A stretch of DNA of 64,000 nt from Actinophytocola sp963729115 (GTDB taxonomy: Bacteria > Actinomycetota > Actinomycetes > Mycobacteriales > Pseudonocardiaceae). Positions within the stretch are counted from its first letter, which is position 1; the number at the start of each line of letters is the position of its first letter. The DNA lies in assembly GCA_963729115.1 (NCBI GenBank), contig CAVSMR010000004.1:55257-119256 (forward strand), written 5' to 3'. Made by a program: the position numbers and the translations under genes. The notes under the pieces were generated by a model, which was not told the origin of the DNA, did not search any database, and saw only the letters and a list, made by a program, of their open reading frames with translations. Shown here piece by piece: positions 36,102-44,150 of the stretch.

Positions 36102-36725
36102 ATGCCGATCCGTACCAACCGCGGGCGCGCCGCGGTCTACCGACGCCTGTGGGGCTGGCCCATGCGCTCGCCCCGCCACCTGGCGGTCGTCGCGTGCGTG
36201 GTCGCCGTGCTCGTCATCGCGATCGGCGTCATCGTCCCCCAGCTGACCGGGTCCGCGGACAACCCGCGCGGCGGCGCCGCGGCCGAGACGACCACCAGTA
36301 CCGCCACGACCGCGCCGAGCACGCCGGGGACCACGAACACCCCGGGCGTGACGGGCTCCGCGAGCCAGCTCCCGACGAGGATCACCTCCCCGCCGGAGAA
36401 CCCGACGTCGGCGCCGCCGGCCCCGGCCGCGCTGGACGTCGCGGAGTCGTGGGGCAAGGCCTGGGTGACCCACCCCGAAGGTGTCAGCAACGAGGACTGG
36501 CTCGCCGACCTGCGCCCGTTCACCACCGAGGAGTGCCTCACCGAGATGGGCTCCGTCGAACCGGGGAACATCACCTCCACCAAGATCACCGGTCCGCCGG
36601 TGGCCACCAAGTCCTTCACGAGCTCCGTCGAGGTCACCCTCCCGACCGACGACGGCGACCTTCTCATCACGGTGATCGACACCCCCGACGGCTGGCGGGT
36701 GGCCTTCTACGAGCAGGTGGGCTGA
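36102..36725 (+). CDS. VirB8/TcpC-like membrane-anchored protein
   Basis: 207 residues from ATG 36102. One N-terminal helix (LAVVACVVAVLVIAIGVIVPQL) is followed by a Thr/Pro/Ser-rich linker and an external domain of about 100 residues (ALDVAESWGKAWVTHPEGVSNEDWLADLRPFTTEECL ... GWRVAFYEQV) that looks like an NTF2-like fold, as in VirB8 and TcpC of Gram-positive conjugation systems. The stop overlaps the next start (TGATG). Confidence 0.72.
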   Translation: MPIRTNRGRAAVYRRLWGWPMRSPRHLAVVACVVAVLVIAIGVIVPQLTGSADNPRGGAAAETTTSTATTAPSTPGTTNTPGVTGSASQLPTRITSPPENPTSAPPAPAALDVAESWGKAWVTHPEGVSNEDWLADLRPFTTEECLTEMGSVEPGNITSTKITGPPVATKSFTSSVEVTLPTDDGDLLITVIDTPDGWRVAFYEQVG

Positions 36726-37732
36726 TGAAGAGCGCGGTGGTGGTTGGCGGACTCGTCGCCGTGGTGACAGTCGTGGTGGTCGGCGCGAGCGCGGTCACCA
36801 CGGTCGTCACCCAGAACCAGCAGGCGGACCAGGCACGGGCCATGAGCATGTCGTGCAACGCGACGCTCGGCCCGATCACGGCGGGCCCGGCGGGCAGCGG
36901 CGCGATGGACGCGTCGAAGCTGACCGACGAGCAGCGCGGCAACGTGGCGATGATCATCGCGATCGGCAAGAAGCGGCAGCTGCCGCCGCTGGCGTGGCAG
37001 GTCGCGATCCAGGCCGGCATGACGGAGTCGGGGCTGCGCAGCCTCAACTACGGCGACCGGGACTCGCTCGGCATCTTCCAGATGCGCCCGTCGATGGGCT
37101 GGGGCTCGCCGTCGGAGGTCACCGACCCCGACTACGCGATCAACAAGTTCTACGACGTCCTCGAGGGGGTGCCGGACTGGGAGAAGCAGCGTCCCGGCGA
37201 GTCCGCGCAGGACGTCGAGCGCTCCGGTTTCCCGGACCGCTACCACAAGTGGGAGCCGATGGCGGCCCACCTGATCGGCAACGTCGGCCTGGTGCCGGAC
37301 CCGACCGGCTGCGGTCAGGGCACCGGCCTGCTGGTGCCGGCGCCGACCAAGCAGGCGGGCGACGCGATCACGTGGGCGCTGTCCCAGCAGGGCAAGCCCT
37401 ACCAGTGGGGCGCGCTGACCTCGCACCAGAACTCGTTCGACTGCTCCAGCCTGATGCTGCAGGCGTACCGGGCCGTCGGAATCACTCTCCCGAGGGTTTC
37501 TCGCCAGCAGTATCGGGCCGGCGCGATGCTGCCCGTCGAGCAGGCACAGCCCGGTGACCTGCTGTTCTGGGCCTACAACACCAGCGATCCGAACACCATC
37601 CACCACGTTGCGATGTACCTCGGGGACGGCAAGATCGTGGAAGCCCAGCAGACCGGGGTGCCGGTGCACATCCGCCCGGTCCGCTGGGGCGAGGGCGAGT
37701 TGATGGCCCAGGCCGTTCGGCCGGGCGTGTGA
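36725..37732 (+). CDS. VirB1-like cell-wall hydrolase with NlpC/P60 domain
   Basis: 335 residues from ATG 36725. An N-terminal membrane anchor (VVVGGLVAVVTVVVVGASAV) leads to a lysozyme-like region (WQVAIQAGMTESGLRSLNYGDRDSLGIFQMRP, with the catalytic-type Glu in TESG) and a C-terminal NlpC/P60 domain with the catalytic Cys in NSFDCSSLM and His in HHVAMYLGDGK. Such proteins open peptidoglycan for the type IV channel (VirB1/CwlT role). It is separated by 16 bp from the last gene of the cluster. Confidence 0.9.
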   Translation: MKSAVVVGGLVAVVTVVVVGASAVTTVVTQNQQADQARAMSMSCNATLGPITAGPAGSGAMDASKLTDEQRGNVAMIIAIGKKRQLPPLAWQVAIQAGMTESGLRSLNYGDRDSLGIFQMRPSMGWGSPSEVTDPDYAINKFYDVLEGVPDWEKQRPGESAQDVERSGFPDRYHKWEPMAAHLIGNVGLVPDPTGCGQGTGLLVPAPTKQAGDAITWALSQQGKPYQWGALTSHQNSFDCSSLMLQAYRAVGITLPRVSRQQYRAGAMLPVEQAQPGDLLFWAYNTSDPNTIHHVAMYLGDGKIVEAQQTGVPVHIRPVRWGEGELMAQAVRPGV

Positions 37733-37748
37733 GAAGCAGGGGGCCACG

Positions 37749-38228
37749 ATGACCAGGTACACGCCAGAACCGCTGCAGCCGCGCATGGGGCCGCCCGCCT
37801 CGAGCTCTCCGCTGCACGACTACCTCGGCATGCCGCACCCCGGCGTGCCGGCGGGTTACGTGGTGCTGCCGCAGGCGCTGGTGGAGGCGATGCCGCTGCC
37901 GTGGCAGCAGGCGATGGTCCAGATCCTGGCGGAGTTCCACCAGACCTTCGGCCATCTCGACTGGCCGGAGTACCGGGTCGTCCCGTCTCGCAGGGAGATG
38001 CTGGTCAACCTCGACGAGGACCAGCTGGCCGAGGTCGGCTACCTGGTGGAGATCGACGTGGACGGCGAGCTCGTCTACCGCGAACGCACCGGCAGACGGA
38101 TCGAGAACCCGGAGGACACCGAGGTGCTCGTCTCGGTGCTCGACCCCATCCCGTCCCAGTACACCAACGCCAACCAGGACACCCCGCCCCGCGGCTTCCC
38201 CGCACAACAGGTAGCCCCCTGGTCCTGA
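37749..38228 (+). CDS. Unknown protein, last gene of the secretion-like cluster
   Basis: 159 residues from ATG 37749, with no signal peptide or membrane helix. An N-terminal Pro-rich stretch leads to a compact acidic domain (WQQAMVQILAEFHQTFGHLDWPEYRVVPSRREMLVNLDEDQLAEVGYLVEIDVDGELVYRE). I do not recognise it. Its position suggests a cytoplasmic accessory factor. A family 1 repeat follows its stop after 3 bp, marking the probable end of the transcript. Confidence 0.65.
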   Translation: MTRYTPEPLQPRMGPPASSSPLHDYLGMPHPGVPAGYVVLPQALVEAMPLPWQQAMVQILAEFHQTFGHLDWPEYRVVPSRREMLVNLDEDQLAEVGYLVEIDVDGELVYRERTGRRIENPEDTEVLVSVLDPIPSQYTNANQDTPPRGFPAQQVAPWS

Positions 38229-38231
38229 GCC

Positions 38232-38340
38232 GCGAGTCCCCCGTTCAAACACACCGAGTCCCCGGTTCGGGCACATCGTGTCGCCGGTTCGTGTGGTGTC
38301 TGAAACGGCGACTCACTGTGCGCGGACGGGGGACTCGCGG
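38232..38340. repeat. Intergenic inverted repeat, family 1, site E
   Basis: The left side begins GCGAGTCCCCCGTTCAAAC and the right side ends CGGGGGACTCGC; both contain a second GAGTC unit. It starts 3 bp after the stop of the last cluster gene. Same architecture as site A. Confidence 0.75.
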
Positions 38341-38376
38341 GGTGACATGCGGGTCCGCGCGTGCCACGCTCTGATC

Positions 38377-38571
38377 ATGGCCGACAACAACCCGGACCCA
38401 GGTTGGTACTACTGCACCAAGCACGCCACGGTCGAGCACGGTGACATCTGCAAGGCGGCGGACCGGCTCGGGCCCTACCCGGACCGTGAGACCGCCTCCC
38501 GCGCGCTCGAGATCGCCAAGGAGCGCACGGCCGCGTGGGACAAGGCCGAACGCGACTGGAACGACGACTGA
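38377..38571 (+). CDS. Small soluble protein of unknown function (64 residues)
   Basis: From ATG 38377 (MADNNPDPGWYYCTKHATVEHGD). The PGWYYC...VEHG...CKAADRLGPYPDRETASRALEIAKERTAAWDKAERDW pattern is one I associate with short conserved actinobacterial proteins sometimes labelled SPOR-like; two Cys and two His could bind a metal. Start supported by the hexamer-like CACGCT 6 nt upstream. Function unknown. Confidence 0.65.
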   Translation: MADNNPDPGWYYCTKHATVEHGDICKAADRLGPYPDRETASRALEIAKERTAAWDKAERDWNDD

Positions 38572-38595
38572 GCCACCCGTCTGTCTGGCGGCCGG

Positions 38596-38601
38596 TAGGG
38601 T
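38596..38601 (+). promoter_or_regulatory. -10 hexamer (TAGGGT) of the RNB ribonuclease gene
   Basis: TAGGGT ends 6 nt before GTG 38608: a leaderless arrangement with no ribosome binding site. Confidence 0.45.
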
Positions 38602-38607
38602 GCGCGC

Positions 38608-40035
38608 GTGGGCTCGACGGTCGTACGGACAGAAGGCTCCGGAGCCAGCTTCGCGCGGATCCGGGACGAGTTCGCCCTGCCCACCGACTTCCCGGACGCC
38701 GTGCTCGCCGAGGCGGCGGCAGCGGTCGACACGCCGCTGACCGGCCGCGTCGACGCCACCGACCTCCCGCTGGTCACGATCGACCCGCCGGGCGCGAAAG
38801 ACCTCGACCAGGCCATGGCCGTCGAGCGCAGAGGCAACAACGGCTTCCGCGTGCACTACGCCATCGCCGACCTCGGCGCGTTCATCACGCCCGGCGGCGC
38901 GCTCGACCAGGAGGTCCGCCGACGCGGGCAGACGCTGTACCTCCCGGACGGCAACGTCCCGCTGCACCCCACGGTCCTGAGCGAGGGCGCCGCGAGCCTG
39001 CTGCCCGACCAGGTCTGCCCCGCCGCGCTGTGGACCCTCGACTGCGACGCCGACGGCGAGCTCGAGTCCGCGCTGGTCCGCCGCGCGCTGGTCCGGTCGC
39101 GGGCCCGCTTCGACTACGACACCGTCCAGGCCGCGTTCACCGCCGGCACCGCACACCCGGCCCTCGAGGCGCTGCCCGCGCTCGGCCGGCTGCGGCGCGA
39201 GCGTGCCATCGCCCGCGGCGCCGTCGAGCTGCAGCTGCCCGACCAGGAGGTCGAGCCGGACGGCCACGGGTGGCGGCTCGTGCTGCGGCCGCGCACCGAC
39301 GTCGACGCGTGGAACGCCGAGATCTCCCTGCTCACCGGCATGGCCGCGGCGAACCTGATGCTCGGCGCCGGCGTCGGGGTGCTGCGCACGCTGCCGGACC
39401 CGGAGAACGGCGCGGTGAAGTGGCTGCGCCGCTCCGCGCGGTCGCTCGGCATCGCCTGGCCGAGGTCGATGGACGCGGCGGAGCTGCTCGCCGGCCTCGA
39501 CCCGGACCGGCCGGAGGCGCTGGCGCTGTTCATGGACGCGACCAGGCTGTTGCGCGGCGCCGGCTACACGGTGTTCGACGGGCAGGCCCCGGAGCTGGCC
39601 ACGCACGCCGGCATCGCCGCGCCCTACGCGCACGTCACCGCCCCGCTGCGCCGCCTCGTCGACCGCTTCGCCACCGAGGTGTGCCTCGCGCTGTCGGCCG
39701 GCGAACCGGTGCCCGACTGGGTGCGCGCCGCGCTGCCGGAGCTGCCCGGGCTGATGGCCGGCTCCGACGCGCTCGCCGGCAAGGTCGACAAGGCATGCCT
39801 CGACCAGGTGGAGGCCTGGGTCCTCGGCAACCGTATCGGGCAGGAGTTCGACGCGATCGTCCTGCGTGCCGACGGCACGTCCGCGGAGGTGTTCGTGACC
39901 GATCCTCCGGTGATCTCCAAGTGTGTCGGCGCCGCGCTGCCGGAAGGTGAGACGGTGCGCGTGCGTTTGACCCATGCGGACGCCGAGGCTCGCAAGGTCG
40001 TCTTCGAGCCAGCAGTTCCCGAGGAGGATCGTTGA
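38608..40035 (+). CDS. RNB-domain ribonuclease (RNase II/R family)
   Basis: 475 residues from GTG 38608, shorter than RNase R because the N-terminal cold-shock domains are absent or minimal. RNB signatures: LVTIDPPGAKDLDQAMAVER (catalytic Asp cluster), HYAIADLGAFITPGGALDQEVRRRGQTLYLPDG, and PYAHVTAPLRRLVDRFATEVCLA (the late R-R segment). It degrades RNA 3' to 5' in the cytoplasm. Its stop overlaps the TTG of npdG. Confidence 0.9.
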   Translation: MGSTVVRTEGSGASFARIRDEFALPTDFPDAVLAEAAAAVDTPLTGRVDATDLPLVTIDPPGAKDLDQAMAVERRGNNGFRVHYAIADLGAFITPGGALDQEVRRRGQTLYLPDGNVPLHPTVLSEGAASLLPDQVCPAALWTLDCDADGELESALVRRALVRSRARFDYDTVQAAFTAGTAHPALEALPALGRLRRERAIARGAVELQLPDQEVEPDGHGWRLVLRPRTDVDAWNAEISLLTGMAAANLMLGAGVGVLRTLPDPENGAVKWLRRSARSLGIAWPRSMDAAELLAGLDPDRPEALALFMDATRLLRGAGYTVFDGQAPELATHAGIAAPYAHVTAPLRRLVDRFATEVCLALSAGEPVPDWVRAALPELPGLMAGSDALAGKVDKACLDQVEAWVLGNRIGQEFDAIVLRADGTSAEVFVTDPPVISKCVGAALPEGETVRVRLTHADAEARKVVFEPAVPEEDR

Positions 40036-40700
40036 CCGACGTGACAGAGCTGACGGTGGGTGTGCTCGGTGGCACCGGACCGCAGGGCAAGGGGCTCGCG
40101 CTGCGCTGGGCCAAGGCGGGCATCCGGGTGGTCATCGGCTCCCGCAGCGCCGAGCGCGCCGCGGCGGCCGCCGCCGAGCTCGCCGAGCAGTCCGGCACCG
40201 ACCTGGTGACCGGCGGCGACAACGCCGAGTGCGCGGCCACCGCGGACGTCGTGTTGGTGGCGGTGCCGTGGGAGGGCCACGGCGACCTGCTGGAGTCGCT
40301 GCGCGACCAGCTCGTCGGCAAGATCGTGATCGACTGCGTGAACCCGCTCGGGTTCGACAAGCAGGGCCCGTTCGCGCTCGCCGTCGAGGAGGGCAGCGCC
40401 GCGCAGCAGGCGGAGAAGCTGCTGCCGGAGTCACGGGTCACCGCGGCCTTCCACCACGTGTCGGCCGTGCACCTCGTGGACCTGTCGATCGCCGAGCTGG
40501 ACACCGACGTGCTCGTGCTCGGCGACGACCGCGACGCGACAGACCTGGTGCGGGCGCTCGCCGACGCGGTGCCCGGCATGCGTGGCGTGTTCGGCGGCCG
40601 GCTCCGCAACGCGCACCAGGTCGAGGCGCTCACCGCGAACCTGATCGCGATCAACCGGCGGTACAAGGCACACGCCGGGATCCGGATCACGGACGTGTGA
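40032..40700 (+). CDS. npdG: F420H2:NADP+ oxidoreductase
   Basis: 222 residues from TTG 40032 (ribosome binding site gagga, TTGA overlap) or GTG 40041. It has the N-terminal NADP-binding motif VGVLGGTGPQGKGLALRWAKAG with VVIGSRSAERA, then VVLVAVPWEGHGDLL and the F420-site region VTAAFHHVSAVHL. The enzyme moves hydride between NADPH and the deazaflavin F420, so the organism probably uses F420, as many actinobacteria do. Confidence 0.9.
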   Translation: MTDVTELTVGVLGGTGPQGKGLALRWAKAGIRVVIGSRSAERAAAAAAELAEQSGTDLVTGGDNAECAATADVVLVAVPWEGHGDLLESLRDQLVGKIVIDCVNPLGFDKQGPFALAVEEGSAAQQAEKLLPESRVTAAFHHVSAVHLVDLSIAELDTDVLVLGDDRDATDLVRALADAVPGMRGVFGGRLRNAHQVEALTANLIAINRRYKAHAGIRITDV

Positions 40701-41110
40701 TGATCGCGCTGCCACCCGGCGCGGAGCGGTGGACCGCGGCGGAGCAGGAACTGGCCGCCGCGGTGCTGTCCGGCGAGACGGTCGTGGTCAACGTGCGCAG
40801 GTCCGGTCCGCACCGGCGGCTCGTGCCGTGGCTCGTCGAGGCCGGCCTGCTCACCTATGTCGGCCACGCCGGCGCCCGGCACGCGTGGCCGGAGTCGGAC
40901 TTCGCCAACCCGTTCGTCGGGCTGCGCGACGTCGACCGCGAGACGATGGTCGCCAGGTACCGGGAGTGGCTGCACGGCCGGCCGGCGCTGCTGCGCCGGA
41001 TCCCGGAGGAGCTCGCGCACCGGGCGCTCGGGTGCTGGTGCGCGCCGGAGTCGTGCCACGCGGACGTGCTCGCCGAGGAGTCGCGGAATGCTGATCGACG
41101 ACCTGGGTGA
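40700..41110 (+). CDS. DUF4326 domain protein
   Basis: 136 residues from ATG 40700 (TGATG overlap with npdG). The central part fits DUF4326: VVNVRRSGPHR, YVGHAGARHAWPESDFANPF, VARYREWL, and LGCWCAPESCHADVLAE with clustered Cys and His that may bind a metal. Function unknown. It overlaps the BtuF-like gene by 23 bp. Confidence 0.82.
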   Translation: MIALPPGAERWTAAEQELAAAVLSGETVVVNVRRSGPHRRLVPWLVEAGLLTYVGHAGARHAWPESDFANPFVGLRDVDRETMVARYREWLHGRPALLRRIPEELAHRALGCWCAPESCHADVLAEESRNADRRPG

Positions 41111-41846
41111 GCCCGTGCCCCTGTCCGGGGTGCCGGCGCGAGTGGTGAGCCTGGTGCCGTCGCTCACCGACGCCATCGAGACGAGCAGGCCCGGCACGGT
41201 GGTCGGCGCGACCGACTACTGCACCCATCCCGGCTCGCTCGACGTGCCGCGGGTCGGCGGCTCGAAGTACCCGACGGTCGACGCGGTGCTGGCGCTGCGG
41301 CCGGACCTGGTGGTGGCGAACGTGGAGGAGAACCGGCCGGAGGACGTGGCCCGGATCCGCGCGGACGGCATCCCGGTGTGGGTGACGGCCGCGGCGGCGA
41401 CCGTGCCGGACGGTCTCGGCTCGGTGCGGCGGCTGCTCACCCAGGGCCTCGACCTCGAGGAGCCGGACTGGCTCGTCGAGGCGGAGGACGTGTGGCGGTC
41501 GCCCGTGCCGGTGTGGGCGCGGGCGGTCGTCCCGGTCTGGCGCCGGCCGTGGGTGGTGCTCGGCAGGGACACCTTCGCGGGGGACGTGCTGTGGCGGCTC
41601 GGCGTGGCGAACGTGTACGCCGACGCCGGCGAGCGCTACCCGCGGCCGCCGCTCGCCGAGCTGAACGCTGCGGGCGCCGATCTGGTGGTGCTGCCGGACG
41701 AGCCGTACGAGTTCACCGCGTCCGACGGCCCGGAGGCGTTTCCCGGCCTGCGGTACGCGCTGGTCAACGGCCGCGAGCTGACGTGGTGCGGCCCGTCGCT
41801 CGCGGCGGCGCACCCGACGCTGACGGCGGCACTCAACTTGGTCTAG
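41088..41846 (+). CDS. BtuF-like helical-backbone metal-receptor protein without signal peptide
   Basis: 252 residues from ATG 41088. It resembles the cobalamin/Fe-siderophore binding proteins of ABC importers (VVSLVPSLTDAIETS, VVGATDYCTHP, VDAVLALRPDLVVANVEENRPEDVARIRADGIPVWV, DLVVLPDEPYEF), but no signal peptide, lipobox or membrane helix precedes the domain and no transporter genes are adjacent. It may therefore bind a cofactor in the cytoplasm. A hairpin terminator follows. Confidence 0.78.
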   Translation: MLIDDLGEPVPLSGVPARVVSLVPSLTDAIETSRPGTVVGATDYCTHPGSLDVPRVGGSKYPTVDAVLALRPDLVVANVEENRPEDVARIRADGIPVWVTAAAATVPDGLGSVRRLLTQGLDLEEPDWLVEAEDVWRSPVPVWARAVVPVWRRPWVVLGRDTFAGDVLWRLGVANVYADAGERYPRPPLAELNAAGADLVVLPDEPYEFTASDGPEAFPGLRYALVNGRELTWCGPSLAAAHPTLTAALNLV

Positions 41847-41894
41847 ACCAGTGGGGTGATGTACGGCACAATGATGCGTGAGGCGGCCTCCCGG

Positions 41895-41926
41895 GACCCC
41901 CTGCTGACCGGGGGGTCGCCTTTGTC
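41895..41926. terminator. Hairpin terminator between convergent genes
   Basis: GACCCCC at 41895-41901 pairs with GGGGGTC at 41911-41917 around a 9-nt loop, followed on the plus strand by gcctttgtc. It serves the BtuF-like gene and possibly the convergent iminopeptidase gene. Confidence 0.7.
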
Positions 41927-41934
41927 ATTCCCCG

Positions 41935-42873
41935 TCACGGCCGGAACTCGTCGGTCGCGTCGAGCAGTGCGGGGAGCATGCCGAAGTCGCTGATCGCGTG
42001 TCCGGCCCTCGGCAGCAGGATCAGCTCGGCGTCCGGCCAGGCCCGCTGCAGCTCCCACGCCGAGACGGGCGGGCACACCACGTCGTAGCGGCCCTGCACG
42101 ATGCGTCCCGGAATGCCGGCGAGCTTGCCGGCGTCGCGGAGCAGCTGGTCTTCGTCGAGCCAGCCCGCGTTGCCGAAGTAGTGCAGCGCGAGCTTCGCGA
42201 ACGCCACCGCGAACCTCGGGTCGGCGTAGGTCGCGACCAGGCCCGGGTTCGGCGTGAGCGACACGATCGAGCCTTCCCAGTTGCTCCACGCGGCGGCGGC
42301 GGTCGCGGCGGTGGCCGGGTCGTTGACCAGGCGCCGGTAGCCGTCGAGCATGTCGCCCTCGGGCACCAGCGACGAGAACGCCGCCCACTCCTCGGGGAAC
42401 AGCGCGCCGGCGCCGCCGCGGTAGAGCCAGTCCAACTCGGTGCGGCGCAACAGGAACACGCCACGCAGGATGAGCTCGGTGACGCGCTCGGGGTGCCGTT
42501 GCGCGTACGCCAGCGCGAGCGTCGCGCCCCACGAGCCGCCGAACACCTGCCAGCGGTCGACGTTCAGGTGCTCGCGCAGGAGCTCGAGGTCGCCGACGAG
42601 ATGCCAGGTGGTGTTGTGCTCGTCCGGGTCCACCGTGGCGACGTGCGGGACGCTGCGGCCGCAGCCACGCTGGTCGACCAGGACGATCCGGTAGGCGGCG
42701 GGGTCGAAGAACCTGCGCTGCAACGGGGTCGTGCCGCCGCCGGGGCCGCCGTGCAGGAACACCACGGGCTTGCCGTCCGGGTTGCCGCTGACCTCCCAGT
42801 AGATCTTGTGCCCGTCCCCGACATCGAGCATGCCGTCCGCGTGCGAGTCGATCGCCGGGTAGAAGAAGCGCAT
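41935..42873 (-). CDS. pip: Proline iminopeptidase
   Basis: 312 residues from ATG 42873. S33 alpha/beta hydrolase: HGGPGGG oxyanion motif, DQRGCGRS, nucleophile elbow GGSWGATLALAYA (Ser), late QGRYDVVCPP (Asp) and AGHAISD (His), the standard Pip pattern. It releases N-terminal proline from peptides in the cytoplasm. Divergent from the GST-like gene with 33 bp between starts. Confidence 0.92.
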   Translation of the reverse strand: MRFFYPAIDSHADGMLDVGDGHKIYWEVSGNPDGKPVVFLHGGPGGGTTPLQRRFFDPAAYRIVLVDQRGCGRSVPHVATVDPDEHNTTWHLVGDLELLREHLNVDRWQVFGGSWGATLALAYAQRHPERVTELILRGVFLLRRTELDWLYRGGAGALFPEEWAAFSSLVPEGDMLDGYRRLVNDPATAATAAAAWSNWEGSIVSLTPNPGLVATYADPRFAVAFAKLALHYFGNAGWLDEDQLLRDAGKLAGIPGRIVQGRYDVVCPPVSAWELQRAWPDAELILLPRAGHAISDFGMLPALLDATDEFRP

Positions 42874-42894
42874 GCGCCAAGTGTTGCCGACGCC

Positions 42895-42900
42895 TAGGTT
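42895..42900 (+). promoter_or_regulatory. -10 hexamer (TAGGTT) of the GST-like gene
   Basis: TAGGTT ends 6 nt before ATG 42907 within the 33-bp divergent gap: leaderless arrangement, although cgaggt could also be read as a weak ribosome binding site. Confidence 0.4.
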
Positions 42901-42906
42901 CGAGGT

Positions 42907-43842
42907 ATGGCAACCGTGCAGTTCGGCGAGGAGACCTCGAAGCGGGGCGAGTTCGTGCGGCAGGCGAACCGCTTCACGGACCGGATCACGGCGGACGGGT
43001 CGACGGGGTGGCGGGCCGAGCCGGGCCGGTACCGGCTGGTCGTGAGCCTCGCCTGCCCGTGGGCGCACCGCGCGGTGATCGTCCGCGGTCTGCTGGGGCT
43101 GGAGGACGCCATCTCGCTGGCGGTGGTCGACCCGATCCGCGACGACCGTGGCTGGCGGTTCACGCTCGACGAGGGTGGTCGGGACCCGGTGCTCGGCATC
43201 GAGTACCTGTCGGAGGCGTACCTGGCGACGGACCCGTCGTTCGCGGGCCGGTTCACGGTGCCGTCGATCGTCGACGTGGCGTCCGGGCGCGTGGTCACCA
43301 ACGACTACCCGCGGATCACGCTGGACCTGTCGACGCAGTGGCGCGAGTTCCATCGTTCCGACGCGCCCGACCTGTACCCCGAGGCGCTGCGCGAGGAGAT
43401 CGACGCCGTCATCGAGCCGATTTTTCGGCACGTCAACAACGGGGTCTACCGCTGCGGTTTCGCGAACAGCCAGGAGGCGTACGAGGACGCGTACGACTCA
43501 CTGTTCGCCGAGCTGGACCGGTTGTCCGAGCGTCTGTCCACGCAGCGGTACCTGGTGGGGGACCGGATCACCGAGGCCGACATCCGCCTGTTCACGACGC
43601 TCGTCCGCTTCGACGCCGTCTACCACGGGCACTTCAAGTGCAACCGGAACAAGCTGGCGGAGATGCCCGTGCTGTGGGCGTATGCCAGAGACCTGTTCCA
43701 GACTCCCGGGTTCGGCGAGACCGTCGACTTCGACCACATCAAGCGGCACTACTACGCCACGCACGAAGCCATCAACCCGACGCGCATCGTGCCGAAGGGC
43801 CCGGATCTGACGGCGTGGGAGACGCCGCACGAGCGGGGCTGA
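42907..43842 (+). CDS. GST-family glutathionyl-hydroquinone reductase-like protein
   Basis: 311 residues from ATG 42907. It has the Xi-class GST pattern: active-site Cys in SLACPWAHRAVIVRGLLGLE, DPVLGIEYLSEAYLATDP, TVPSIVDVASGRVVTNDYPRI, and the C-terminal YLVGDRITEADIRLFTTLVRFDAVYHGHFKCN. E. coli YqjG-type enzymes reduce glutathionyl-hydroquinones. This lineage uses mycothiol, so the physiological thiol is probably different. Confidence 0.88.
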   Translation: MATVQFGEETSKRGEFVRQANRFTDRITADGSTGWRAEPGRYRLVVSLACPWAHRAVIVRGLLGLEDAISLAVVDPIRDDRGWRFTLDEGGRDPVLGIEYLSEAYLATDPSFAGRFTVPSIVDVASGRVVTNDYPRITLDLSTQWREFHRSDAPDLYPEALREEIDAVIEPIFRHVNNGVYRCGFANSQEAYEDAYDSLFAELDRLSERLSTQRYLVGDRITEADIRLFTTLVRFDAVYHGHFKCNRNKLAEMPVLWAYARDLFQTPGFGETVDFDHIKRHYYATHEAINPTRIVPKGPDLTAWETPHERG

Positions 43843-43863
43843 GCGCGGAGCCGCGGGTGGCGG

Positions 43864-44150
43864 CGTGGCCGCTGGCCCCCTCGAACCAAGCTACGGCACA
43901 CCCCCGACACAAACCTGCCTCCAACCTCCGCGAACGCCGAACCTGTGGACAACCGTCCGCCTGTGGACAGCTGCCCGCCCGCCACCCCGACGTCGCCAAG
44001 AACTGTCACCCGTTGCCCGTAGGCTGGACAACGGGGGCCGGAGGCCAACGGCCGCGCAGGCACCCCAGCCTGTGGACAACCCGCCCCGACGCCGCCAGAA
44101 CTGTCGGTCCCAGTCCGTAGGCTGGAATCCGGGGGCCGGAGGCCTACCCC
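43864..44150. repeat. Family 2 repeat cluster (three motif copies, three DnaA-box-like sites)
   Basis: Three copies of TGTC-N12-TANNNT: minus strand 43888-43909, plus strand 44004-44025 and 44102-44123. TGTGGACA boxes lie at 43944-43952, 43962-43970 and 44071-44079. GGGGGCCGGAGGCC follows both plus-strand copies and a related GGGGGCCAGCGGCC the minus copy. No gene is visible in this 300-bp interval. It separates convergent genes, and the promoter-like copies point into gene 3' ends. Confidence 0.75.

Noticed and set aside
30088..38228. Prophage or integrative element boundaries around the secretion cluster
   Set aside because: No integrase, excisionase, direct-repeat att pair or tRNA target seen at either side.
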